From an uncultured Peptococcaceae bacterium (GTDB taxonomy: Bacteria > Bacillota > Dehalobacteriia > UBA4068 > UBA4997), in assembly GCA_947626615.1 (NCBI GenBank), contig CANQSW010000042.1, positions 1 to 10,263 of the forward strand: a stretch of 10,263 nucleotides of DNA, read 5' to 3'. A program made the position numbers and the translations under genes. This document shows, in pieces, positions 1 to 5,907 of the stretch (positions are counted from its first letter, which is position 1; each line of letters opens with the position of its first letter). The notes below the pieces were generated by a model. It saw only the letters and a program-made list of their open reading frames with translations. It ran no database searches and was not told the origin of the DNA.

Positions 1-1215
1 GCCGTAGACCGGGCGCAGCACGCAGTCCGCCTCGGCCAGCGTTTCCGCCGTCAGCCCCCAGCCCGTGCCGAACAGCAAGAGATACGGCTCATCGCTTTGG
101 CTGATCTCGCGGCGCAGCTCCGCATAGCCGCGCATGGCGGCGTGCGGTTTGGCCGAAGTGGCGATCACTTTTGGCGGCCGGCCAACTGCGGCGGTTATCT
201 TAGCCCGCACAGACGCGATATCCGCAGCCAGCTCGATCTGGCTCAAAGCCGCGTGACGATCCGGATTATAGCGCGCGCCGAAGCCGTACCGCCAATGGCG
301 CAGCAGCGTTTCGACCAGCTCCCGCTGGGCGGGCGACGGCTGCACGATATAATAACCGGCCAGACCGAACGTGGCGGCGGCCCGGGCGATATCATGGATA
401 TCCAGATTGGTGCAGGAGGTGTTTATCACCTCGCCCTTCTTGTTATAAACGGGATAATGCACCAACGCCAGCCAGACTTTGCTTTCCCCACGCCCGGCGG
501 CGTTCAGTTCGGCCAGGCAGCGCAGATCCTCGTCCGTCAGGGCGGCCCGGCTAAGCAGCTCCGGCCGGCGGTGCAGGGTGCGCGCGAGGCTTTGTTCGCG
601 CCGCCACCTGCGTATCGCCTCATGGTTGCCGCCCTGCAGCACCTCCGGCACGGCGAGGCCGTTAAACTCCGGCGGGCGGGTATACTGCGGGTATTCCAGC
701 AGACCGTCGGAAAAGCTCTCCTCCTCGCTGGATTCGTCATGCCCCAGCGCCCCCGGCAGCAGGCGTATCACCGCGTCGGCCATCACCATGGCCGGCAGCT
801 CGCCGCCCGTCAGCACAAAATCGCCGATAGAAAAAACGTCGGTCGCCAGAGCGTCCTCCACGCGCTGGTCGATGCCCTCGTAGTGGCCGCAGATGAAGAT
901 GAGCTGCTCGCAGGCGGCTAATTCCGCCGCCGCTTTCTGGTCAAAAACGCGCCCGGCCGGGCTGGTGATGATAACGCGGGCGGCCGGCGTTTTTTTCAGA
1001 TCCGCCACCGCTTCAAACAGCGGTTCGGGCTTCATCACCATGCCCGCCCCGCCGCCGTAGAGCTTATCGTCGGTCAGCCCGTGCTTGGGGCCGGTGTAAT
1101 CGCGGATATTTTTGACGTTCAGCTCGCAAACGTTATTTTTCACCGCCCGCCCGACTATGCTCTCGCCAAGCGGCGCGAACATATCCGGAAAAAGCGTTAA
1201 AATATCTATTCGCAT
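1..1215 (-). CDS. trmD: tRNA (guanine37-N1)-methyltransferase TrmD fused to a second SAM-dependent RNA methyltransferase-like domain (3' end beyond window)
   Basis: The open frame reads from ATG at 1215 to the left edge with no stop, giving 405 residues. Residues 1-240 are a typical TrmD, the SAM-dependent enzyme that makes m1G37 in tRNA to prevent +1 frameshifting. Visible motifs are YGGGAGMVMKPEP (from 53), the trefoil-knot signature CGHYEGIDQRV (109-119), GDFVLTGGELP (131-141) and YTRPPEFNG. From about 247 a separate domain follows, with HYPVYNKKGEV (from 253), TNLDIHDIARAA, a NPDRHAAL motif and LLLFGTGWGL (379-388). This matches the SAM-dependent RNA methyltransferase family (Pfam Methyltrn_RNA_4) that is often encoded just after trmD as its own gene. 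No stop or internal start separates the two, so this is a true fusion. The usual YNHLSVRSA-type end of that domain must lie outside the window. The start overlaps the rimM stop as TGATG, implying translational coupling. The target of the second domain is unknown to me. Confidence 0.95.
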   Translation of the reverse strand, partial: MRIDILTLFPDMFAPLGESIVGRAVKNNVCELNVKNIRDYTGPKHGLTDDKLYGGGAGMVMKPEPLFEAVADLKKTPAARVIITSPAGRVFDQKAAAELAACEQLIFICGHYEGIDQRVEDALATDVFSIGDFVLTGGELPAMVMADAVIRLLPGALGHDESSEEESFSDGLLEYPQYTRPPEFNGLAVPEVLQGGNHEAIRRWRREQSLARTLHRRPELLSRAALTDEDLRCLAELNAAGRGESKVWLALVHYPVYNKKGEVINTSCTNLDIHDIARAAATFGLAGYYIVQPSPAQRELVETLLRHWRYGFGARYNPDRHAALSQIELAADIASVRAKITAAVGRPPKVIATSAKPHAAMRGYAELRREISQSDEPYLLLFGTGWGLTAETLAEADCVLRPVYG

Positions 1216-1742
1216 CAGTCCAACAGCCCCTCCGGCAGCTTGACGTCCATGCGGCCGGCAGCCAGATCGACGTTAAGAATACAGCTTTGCAGCGCGGGCA
1301 GCAATATTTCCGCCGGCTTTGCGCCCGGCGGCGTTTGGATAACGTAAACGTCGTTCGCGCCCGTCTGCATGATCTCGGTTATCTCGCCCAAGCGCTTGCC
1401 CCCGGCATAGACCTCCAGCCCGATCAGCTGAAAATGGTAATATTCGCCCGGCGGCAGCTCCGGCAGACTGCTTTGCGGCACCTGCAGATAGGTATGCAGC
1501 AGCGCCTGCGCCTGGTCGCGGTCGGTTATCCCGCTGAGCGAGAGCAGATACAGCCCCTTATGCACGCTGGCGGAAACGACCTCGGCCGCTTTCCCCAGCT
1601 TTTGCACATAAAGCTCCGCGCCGGGGGCAAAGCGCGTTTCAGGAAAATCCGTCAGCGCCTCCACCTTCACCTGGCCTTTTATGCCGTGCGCGCCGGTGAT
1701 CTCCCCCACGTTGATCATCTGCTCCGTTTTGTTTTCTTTCAT
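1215..1742 (-). CDS. rimM: 16S rRNA processing / 30S maturation factor RimM
   Basis: The 175-residue protein matches RimM in length and layout. RimM binds ribosomal protein uS19 and helps the head of the 30S subunit mature in the cytoplasm. The N-terminal beta-barrel domain shows VGEITGAHGIKGQVKV (12-27) and TDFPETRF. The C-terminal PRC-barrel shows GEYYHFQLIGLEVY, GEITEIMQTGANDVYVI and a LLPA-type segment near 148. The start is ATG at 1742, with GAGGAG about seven bases upstream. A longer reading from ATG 1790 lacks a ribosome-binding site and runs through a hairpin, so it is rejected. The last codon overlaps the trmD start by one base. The position between khpA and trmD is the standard order in Bacillota. 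Product confidence is high. Confidence 0.96.
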   Translation of the reverse strand: MKENKTEQMINVGEITGAHGIKGQVKVEALTDFPETRFAPGAELYVQKLGKAAEVVSASVHKGLYLLSLSGITDRDQAQALLHTYLQVPQSSLPELPPGEYYHFQLIGLEVYAGGKRLGEITEIMQTGANDVYVIQTPPGAKPAEILLPALQSCILNVDLAAGRMDVKLPEGLLD

Positions 1743-1762
1743 AGCGATCTCCTCATAAAAGC

Positions 1763-1825
1763 GGGCTTGGCACCAAAGCCCTCCCCGCATAAAAGCTGCA
1801 GGAGGACCTGCTGCGGCCCTCCTGC
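1763..1825 (-). repeat. Two tandem hairpins between khpA and rimM
   Basis: The 115-base gap between khpA and rimM holds two stem-loops. The upstream one (1798-1825) pairs GCAGGAGG with CCTCCTGC and can extend by a G-U and two G-C pairs around a GCAGCA loop. The downstream one (1763-1781) pairs GGGCTT with AAGCCC. Each is followed on the transcribed strand by the same nine bases, GCTTTTATG. The T-runs are only four long, so these are weak terminators at best. Attenuation or RNA processing within the operon, lowering rimM-trmD relative to rpsP, is inferred. Confidence 0.6.
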
Positions 1826-1857
1826 GGAATTGCTTTGCGGTATACTGCCGGGCCGCC

Positions 1858-2088
1858 CTAGACGATGTCCAGATTGGCCTTTTTGCCCTCGGTGGTGGCG
1901 GCGGCCTTCAGCACGGTGCGCATGGCCTTGGCGATGCGGCCCTGTTTGCCGATGACCTTGCCCATATCCTCTTTAGCGGTGTGCAGTTCCAGATTGACGG
2001 TGCGGTTATCCTTCACCGTCTCCACAACTTCGACTTGGTCGGGTTGAGTTACAAGAGATTTGGCTATGTGTTCAATCAATTCCTTCAT
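1858..2088 (-). CDS. khpA: KH-domain RNA-binding protein KhpA (YlqC family)
   Basis: This 76-residue protein consists almost wholly of one type II KH domain. The RNA-binding GXXG loop is visible as GKQG (47-50) within MGKVIGKQGRIAKAMRTV, followed by the alanine-rich helix KAAATTEGKK. KhpA forms homodimers and heterodimers with KhpB/Jag and binds many RNAs in Gram-positive bacteria, affecting cell division and envelope growth. Its length and its place between rpsP and rimM are both typical. The start is ATG at 2088, with GGGAG nine bases upstream. An open frame extending upstream to 2202 runs into rpsP in another frame and is not used. The gap to rpsP is 29 bases, so co-transcription is likely. 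Confidence 0.95.
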   Translation of the reverse strand: MKELIEHIAKSLVTQPDQVEVVETVKDNRTVNLELHTAKEDMGKVIGKQGRIAKAMRTVLKAAATTEGKKANLDIV

Positions 2089-2117
2089 AACATTTCGCTC
2101 CCTCTTGATTTCAGAAC

Positions 2118-2375
2118 TTATTTCGTGCGTTTGGCCCAAATGCCGGTAGTCTTGAGCAGCTGCTTCACGGTCTCGGAAGGCTCGGCGCCGGTGGAGAGCC
2201 ACTTCAGCGCTTTTTCCTCGTCGATCTTGATCTCGGTGGGATCGGCGATAGGATTGTAATAACCGATCTCCTCGATGAAACGGCCGTCGCGCGGGCTGCG
2301 GGAATCAGCCACTACCACGCGGTAAAACGGAGCTTTCTTTGCGCCCATGCGGCGCAGACGGATCTTGGTAGACAT
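2118..2375 (-). CDS. rpsP: 30S ribosomal protein bS16
   Basis: The 85-residue product begins MSTKIRLRRMGAKKAPFYRV, the diagnostic N-terminus of bS16, and continues with ADSRSPRDGRFIEEIGYYNP and a C-terminal segment rich in Lys and Thr. bS16 binds 16S rRNA in the 5' domain and is needed for 30S assembly. The start is ATG at 2375, preceded by a perfect AGGAGG eight bases upstream. An in-frame GTG at 2384 overlaps that ribosome-binding site and is rejected. The gene lies 58 bases after ffh, an AT-rich gap in which I see no terminator, and 29 bases before khpA, as in many Bacillota. Confidence 0.98.
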   Translation of the reverse strand: MSTKIRLRRMGAKKAPFYRVVVADSRSPRDGRFIEEIGYYNPIADPTEIKIDEEKALKWLSTGAEPSETVKQLLKTTGIWAKRTK

Positions 2376-2433
2376 TGTTTTCACCTCCTGATTTGCGACG
2401 TAAATATAAATAAATGCAAAACCTTAGACTGTT

Positions 2434-3849
2434 TTACTGCCCGAAAAAGCGGCTGAGCATATTGTTCATGCCGGGACGATGCGTTTTGCCGCCGCCCTTG
2501 CTTTTTTTGCCCTTTTTGCCGCGGGGCTTATGCACGCGGTCGCCTTTCAGCATACCGTTATCCGAGAAACGCTTCATCAGCTTCTTCATCTCGTCGAACT
2601 GCTTTAACAGGCGGTTCACCTGCATCACCTGCACGCCGCTGCCTTTGGCTATGCGCTGCTTGCGCGAAGCGTTGATGATGCCCGGATTCTGCCGCTCTTT
2701 AGGCGTCATGGAAAGCACGATGGCCTCCACCTTGCCAAGCTCGCGCTCGTCGATCTCAACGTCTTTGAGCTTCTTGCCCAGGCCAGGTATCATGCCGAGC
2801 ATTTCTTTCATATCACCCATTTTGCGGATCTCGCCCATCTGATCCAGAAAATCGTCCAGCGTGTAGGTGGCGCTTTTCATCTTCTGTTCCAGCTCTTTGG
2901 CGTGCTGCTCGTCGATCGTGGCCTGCGCCTTTTCGATCAGCGTCAAAACGTCGCCCATACCGAGTATCCGCGAGGCCATACGATCCGGGTAGAACGGCTC
3001 CATGGCGTCCAGCTTCTCGCCCATGCCGACGAATTTGATCGGCTTGCCCGTTACGGCCTTGGCGGAAAGCGCCGCGCCGCCGCGCGTATCGCCGTCCATT
3101 TTAGTCAGCACCAGACCGTCGATCTCCAGCTGGGCGTTGAAGGCTTCGGCCACCTTAACGGCGTCCTGGCCGGCCATCGCGTCGACCACCAACAGTATCT
3201 CGTTCGGCTCGACGGCGGCCTTGATATCTTTCAGCTCCTGCATCAGAGCTTCGTCGATATGCAGACGGCCCGCCGTATCGATCAGCACCATATCGTTGCT
3301 GTTGGCTTTGGCGTGCGCCACGGCCTGTTTGGCGATCTCCACCGGGCTCACCTGATCCCCCAGCGAGAACACGGGGATACCGGTCTGCTCGCCCAGCACC
3401 TGCAGCTGCTTGATAGCGGCCGGGCGATAAATATCCGCTGCCACCAGCAGCGGGCGGCGGTGCTTCTTTTTATAGATATTGGCGATCTTCGCCACGGAGG
3501 TGGTTTTGCCCGAGCCCTGCAGGCCCGCCATCATGATAACGGTGGGCGGCTTTGGCGCCATGTTGATACCGGCGTTTTCCGAACCCATAAGCGCCGTCAG
3601 CTCTTCCTGCACGATCTTAACGACCTGCTGGCCGGGCGTTAGGCTCTCCAATATCTCCGCGCCCAGGGAACGCTCCTTCACGCGGGCCACAAAATCCTTG
3701 ACGACTTTATAGCTGACGTCCGCTTCTAACAAAGCCATGCGCACCGTCCGCATAGCCTCGTTGATATCGGCTTCGGTCAGCCGCCCCTTGCCAGTCAGCT
3801 TTTTGAAAGTTTCCTGCAATTTATCGGCCAGGCTGCTGAAAACTGCCAC
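2434..3849 (-). CDS. ffh: Signal recognition particle GTPase Ffh (SRP54)
   Basis: This 471-residue protein has the full Ffh layout. A helical N domain spans about 1-95. The G domain has the P-loop GLQGSGKTT (109-117), DTAGR (191-195), TKMDGD (249-254) and VGMGEK (274-279). The M domain spans about 300-450. In it, SRKQRIAKGSG followed by a Leu/Met-rich helix forms the 4.5S/scRNA-binding site, and the Met-rich helices form the signal-sequence groove. The tail is strongly basic (KPRGKKGKKSKGG). Ffh binds nascent signal sequences and docks with FtsY at the membrane. The start is GTG at 3849, downstream of an AAGGGG-type ribosome-binding site that contains a run of eight Gs. It lies 33 bases after ylxM, its usual partner. 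No SRP RNA gene is visible in the window. Confidence 0.98.
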   Translation of the reverse strand: MAVFSSLADKLQETFKKLTGKGRLTEADINEAMRTVRMALLEADVSYKVVKDFVARVKERSLGAEILESLTPGQQVVKIVQEELTALMGSENAGINMAPKPPTVIMMAGLQGSGKTTSVAKIANIYKKKHRRPLLVAADIYRPAAIKQLQVLGEQTGIPVFSLGDQVSPVEIAKQAVAHAKANSNDMVLIDTAGRLHIDEALMQELKDIKAAVEPNEILLVVDAMAGQDAVKVAEAFNAQLEIDGLVLTKMDGDTRGGAALSAKAVTGKPIKFVGMGEKLDAMEPFYPDRMASRILGMGDVLTLIEKAQATIDEQHAKELEQKMKSATYTLDDFLDQMGEIRKMGDMKEMLGMIPGLGKKLKDVEIDERELGKVEAIVLSMTPKERQNPGIINASRKQRIAKGSGVQVMQVNRLLKQFDEMKKLMKRFSDNGMLKGDRVHKPRGKKGKKSKGGGKTHRPGMNNMLSRFFGQ

Positions 3850-3866
3850 CGTCTCACCCCCCCCTT
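3850..3866 (-). promoter_or_regulatory. Ribosome-binding site of ffh with an eight-G homopolymer
   Basis: On the coding strand the sequence is AA, eight Gs (3864-3857), then seven bases, then the GTG start of ffh. The G-run provides the Shine-Dalgarno pairing and sets its spacing from the start codon. Runs of this length are prone to length change during replication. Any effect on ffh translation is inference. Confidence 0.6.
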
Positions 3867-3882
3867 AGTTTCGCTTGTTATC

Positions 3883-4230
3883 CTAATCGCGCAGCTCCCG
3901 CGCCAGAGCCTCGCGCACTGCGGCCACCTGCCGCCAATCGGCCTGCTTTTCCGCCTGCGTCAACTGCTCCAGCAGCTTCGCCTCGCGGCGGTTGCGCCCG
4001 ATCAGGCCGAGCTTAGCCTCATAGCTTTGCAGCAGCTCCTCGCTGCGGCGAACCGAATCGAACACCGCCTGACGGCTGACGTTCAGCATTGAGGCGATCT
4101 CGCCCAGAGAATAATCCTCGTTATAGGTCAAAGCCAGCGCCTGCTGCTGCTTTTCAGTCAAAAGACCGCCGTAAACGTCGAACAGCAGCAGCTTTTGCCC
4201 CAGTTCGTTCAGCTTCTCAGACTTATGCAT
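3883..4230 (-). CDS. ylxM: YlxM family helix-turn-helix protein, putative SRP-associated regulator
   Basis: This 115-residue protein belongs to the UPF0122/YlxM family. Proteins of this family are encoded next to ffh or ftsY across Bacillota and have a sigma-70 region 4-like fold. The visible core is GGLLTEKQQQALALTY (21-36), then a helix-turn-helix at about 40-62 (DYSLGEIASMLNVSRQAVFD), then a charged helical tail. In streptococci YlxM has been reported to bind SRP components and modulate SRP GTPase activity. I infer a similar role from adjacency to ffh. The start is ATG at 4230, with GGGG eight bases upstream. A TTG at 4257 could extend the frame by nine codons, but it lacks a ribosome-binding site and falls within a 5' hairpin. 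It is the first gene of the operon, directly after a consensus promoter. Confidence 0.93.
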   Translation of the reverse strand: MHKSEKLNELGQKLLLFDVYGGLLTEKQQQALALTYNEDYSLGEIASMLNVSRQAVFDSVRRSEELLQSYEAKLGLIGRNRREAKLLEQLTQAEKQADWRQVAAVREALARELRD

Positions 4231-4253
4231 GGCCAAGACCCCGTTTCCGGCTA

Positions 4254-4271
4254 TCAAGTAAAAACACTTGA
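4254..4271 (-). repeat. TCAAGT/ACTTGA inverted repeat in the ylxM leader
   Basis: A perfect six-base inverted repeat, TCAAGT (4254-4259) and ACTTGA (4266-4271), surrounds a six-base spacer in the predicted 5' untranslated region of the ylxM operon. The half-site TCAAGT recurs at 4312-4317, overlapping the -35 box. It may be an operator or an RNA hairpin. Nothing in the sequence decides between them. Confidence 0.55.
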
Positions 4272-4286
4272 CGCGCCAACTCGTTC

Positions 4287-4315
4287 ATTATACTATAACA
4301 AAAGCCGGCTGTCAA
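4287..4315 (-). promoter_or_regulatory. Consensus housekeeping-sigma promoter of the ylxM-ffh-rpsP-khpA-rimM-trmD operon
   Basis: On the minus strand an exact TTGACA (4315-4310) is followed by 17 bases and an exact TATAAT (4292-4287). This predicts a transcript start near 4280 and a leader of about 50 bases before ylxM. The upstream flank is AT-rich, like an UP element. No terminator or other convincing promoter is seen down to trmD, so one polycistronic transcript is likely. Confidence 0.93.
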
Positions 4316-4341
4316 GTATTTTAGCTTAACATTATTAAATT

Positions 4342-4767
4342 TTATAGGCCGCGTCTGAGCCAACGCAGCAAATTCAGCAGAATTTTGGCGATAACGACCC
4401 AGAGCAGCGCGTAATAGAGGCAGATCTGCCCCTGAAAGTTGAAAGGCAGCGCCGAATAATCCCAAACGCCCGCCCGCGCCCAAAAGTTGAACACGACGCC
4501 GAACGTAAGCTCCACCATGGTGATGATAAGCCCGCCCAGGCAGGCCTTGCCCCAGTCGCCGATACCGCCGCAGGTGCGGTCGAGATGATCTATGGCAAAA
4601 ACGCAGAACGCGCCGGCCAGCAGCATCGACCAATGCGTGCAGCCGCGCCAGAAGATCTCCAGCAGCCCATAGCCCAGCGCGCCAAAAAGCCCCAGCAGCA
4701 GCTCCGAAAAGCCGCGCGTGGCGGCAAGCTGCCAATATATCCCGTTCTGCCACCGCAACGGCTCCAC
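4342..4767 (-). CDS. Small four-helix membrane protein, putative ABC-transporter type IV (CmpB) family
   Basis: This is a hydrophobic protein of about 141 residues with four predicted membrane segments (about 21-40, 46-60, 77-97 and 113-133). The conserved features are YGLLEIFWRGCTHWSM (33-48), the IT-x-VEL-x-FG motif in helix 3 (81-90), VWDYSALPFNFQGQICL (101-117) and a basic C-terminal end. These match the family annotated as putative ABC transporter permease (Pfam ABC_trans_CmpB), common in Clostridia and Negativicutes. No experimental function is known to me, and there is no ATPase partner nearby. The start is uncertain: GTG at 4767 gives the longest form, but a GAGG eight bases before TTG at 4758 makes that start equally plausible. 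It begins 60 bases after the secreted protein gene and could share its transcript. I see no clear terminator after it. Confidence 0.8.
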   Translation of the reverse strand: MEPLRWQNGIYWQLAATRGFSELLLGLFGALGYGLLEIFWRGCTHWSMLLAGAFCVFAIDHLDRTCGGIGDWGKACLGGLIITMVELTFGVVFNFWARAGVWDYSALPFNFQGQICLYYALLWVVIAKILLNLLRWLRRGL

Positions 4768-4827
4768 CTCGCTTTCTGCGTTGGCTACGGCATGGCAAAA
4801 ACCCCGCCGGTTTGGCCGCGAAAAGTG

Positions 4828-5766
4828 TCATTCCGGCCATTCAGCAATTTTTTCGTGAGTTTCGCCATCTTTGGACAAGCGATAATAGCTATAAGTGTCA
4901 GCAAAAACATCTTTGTCGATAATGTTGTTTTCAAAATAACCAAAATGGCTGTAACCAACCGTGTAAACGCCGTCATCGCGCACAACAATCCCCGAATGAG
5001 CCAATGGTTCGATGTTATAGCGATTGTTCAAAGCGTACTGTAAATTATCGCCATAATCAAAGTCAGATTGCCCCAATCTGGTCTCGGCGCCGTCGATCAG
5101 AGAGAATTTCACCACTGAACTGGCATTCCATGTGTCTCTGCCAACAATGAAAATATTATCCTTATCGACGACGAAAGAAGTGATATTACACCAATATGCG
5201 GCAACGGCCCGGCAGCGGCCATTCGGACTAAATTGCCATACATAATCGTCGTTGAGCGTCGCATCGCCGTGTGAAGTCCTGCCATATACCGCATACTGCA
5301 GTTCTCCGACCTGCTGGCAGGTATCATTCAATGACCAGGAACCGTTGTTAAAACTAAAAGACCGTTGTAGATCCAAGTGCCCCCGCTGCTTATGCTGACC
5401 CGTAAAGGTTAATACGCCGTTGTCTTGTAACGAAACATATACAGAGCCGTTTTTTACAAACATTTTTTCGTTATCAACGACCTCAGCGCCAAGCAATTTC
5501 AGCTTCGTTGGCGTTGGCTCGTCATAGATCGTAATTGTTTTACTGGTATTGTCATAATCCAGGTCAACAAAATAAATATCGCAAATATCCCGCAGCTTCA
5601 TGTACCAACTTCCCTTGACAACGACCGCGCTATGACCGCTGGGCGCTTCATTAACAAAAACGGGCAAGGTATTGTCAAGACTGCTATCGTCTGCCGCCAA
5701 AGCCGGTACACACAAAACAAAGCACAAGGCTAAAATCAAACTGAATAATGTCATTTTGCTTTTCAT
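4828..5766 (-). CDS. Secreted protein with a copper-amine-oxidase-type N-terminal domain, function unknown
   Basis: The product has 312 residues. Residues 1-24 form a classic signal peptide (MKSK, a hydrophobic stretch, then PALA with cleavage before AADD). There is no lipobox, so a soluble exported protein is expected. Residues about 35-85 (VFVNEAPSGHSAVVV, WYMKLRDICDIYFV, YDNTSKTITIYDE) look like the short copper amine oxidase N-terminal domain. That domain is found in many surface or secreted proteins of Clostridia and Negativicutes and is not itself an oxidase. The rest contains repeated short segments such as FVVDKDNIFIVG and IVVRDDGVYTVGY, suggesting beta-propeller-like blades. The start is ATG at 5766, with AGAGG eight bases upstream. 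The gene is clearly AT-richer, with different codon use from its neighbours, hinting at recent acquisition or relaxed selection. I do not assign a function. Confidence 0.85.
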   Translation of the reverse strand: MKSKMTLFSLILALCFVLCVPALAADDSSLDNTLPVFVNEAPSGHSAVVVKGSWYMKLRDICDIYFVDLDYDNTSKTITIYDEPTPTKLKLLGAEVVDNEKMFVKNGSVYVSLQDNGVLTFTGQHKQRGHLDLQRSFSFNNGSWSLNDTCQQVGELQYAVYGRTSHGDATLNDDYVWQFSPNGRCRAVAAYWCNITSFVVDKDNIFIVGRDTWNASSVVKFSLIDGAETRLGQSDFDYGDNLQYALNNRYNIEPLAHSGIVVRDDGVYTVGYSHFGYFENNIIDKDVFADTYSYYRLSKDGETHEKIAEWPE

Positions 5767-5790
5767 CTAAATTGCCTCTGTTTTAAGAAT

Positions 5791-5833
5791 TTTTTGACAC
5801 TCCCCCGGTATCAACCGTGGAGAGTGTCAAAAA
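5791..5833. repeat. Long hairpin with T-rich 5' and A-rich 3' flanks
   Basis: TTTTTGACACTC (5791-5802) and GAGTGTCAAAAA (5822-5833) are perfect 12-base inverted repeats. The interior also pairs, with CGG and CCG flanking a central six-base TTGATA on the minus strand, giving about 21 paired positions with one bulge. T-runs lie 5' and A-runs 3' on both strands, the reverse of an intrinsic terminator. It sits 24 bases before the secreted protein's start codon. It could be an RNA leader structure, a protein-binding palindrome or a remnant of a small mobile repeat. Confidence 0.75.
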
Positions 5834-5907
5834 CCGTAGTTTCTTTCTTACTAACATACATTATTGGCCGTGCGTGATTTAGTATGGACGATATCGGGCG
5901 ATTTTAG
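5834..5907. other. Intergenic DNA between the hairpin and the aldehyde dehydrogenase stop
   Basis: These 74 bases are AT-richer than the surrounding coding DNA. I find no convincing terminator for the dehydrogenase, no promoter with two good boxes and no open frame of note. Confidence 0.5.

Noticed and set aside
97..921. Plus-strand open frame antisense to trmD
   Set aside because: It is the shadow of a high-GC coding frame, with no family resemblance and no ribosome-binding site; the minus strand encodes clear TrmD motifs.
4793..4824. Possible terminator after the secreted protein gene
   Set aside because: The pairing AAACC/GGTTT is short and consumes the T-run in the stem, so it is not a convincing terminator.
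4223..4840. Minus-strand open frame of 205 codons overlapping the small membrane protein gene
   Set aside because: It overlaps the membrane protein in another frame, reads as Arg/Ala/Gly-rich noise, crosses the ylxM promoter and lacks any family motif, whereas the overlapped frame matches a known family.
5790..5833. Hairpin read as an intrinsic terminator or as facing promoters
   Set aside because: T-runs are 5' and A-runs 3' on both strands, and neither TTGACA has a -10-like sequence 16-18 bases downstream.
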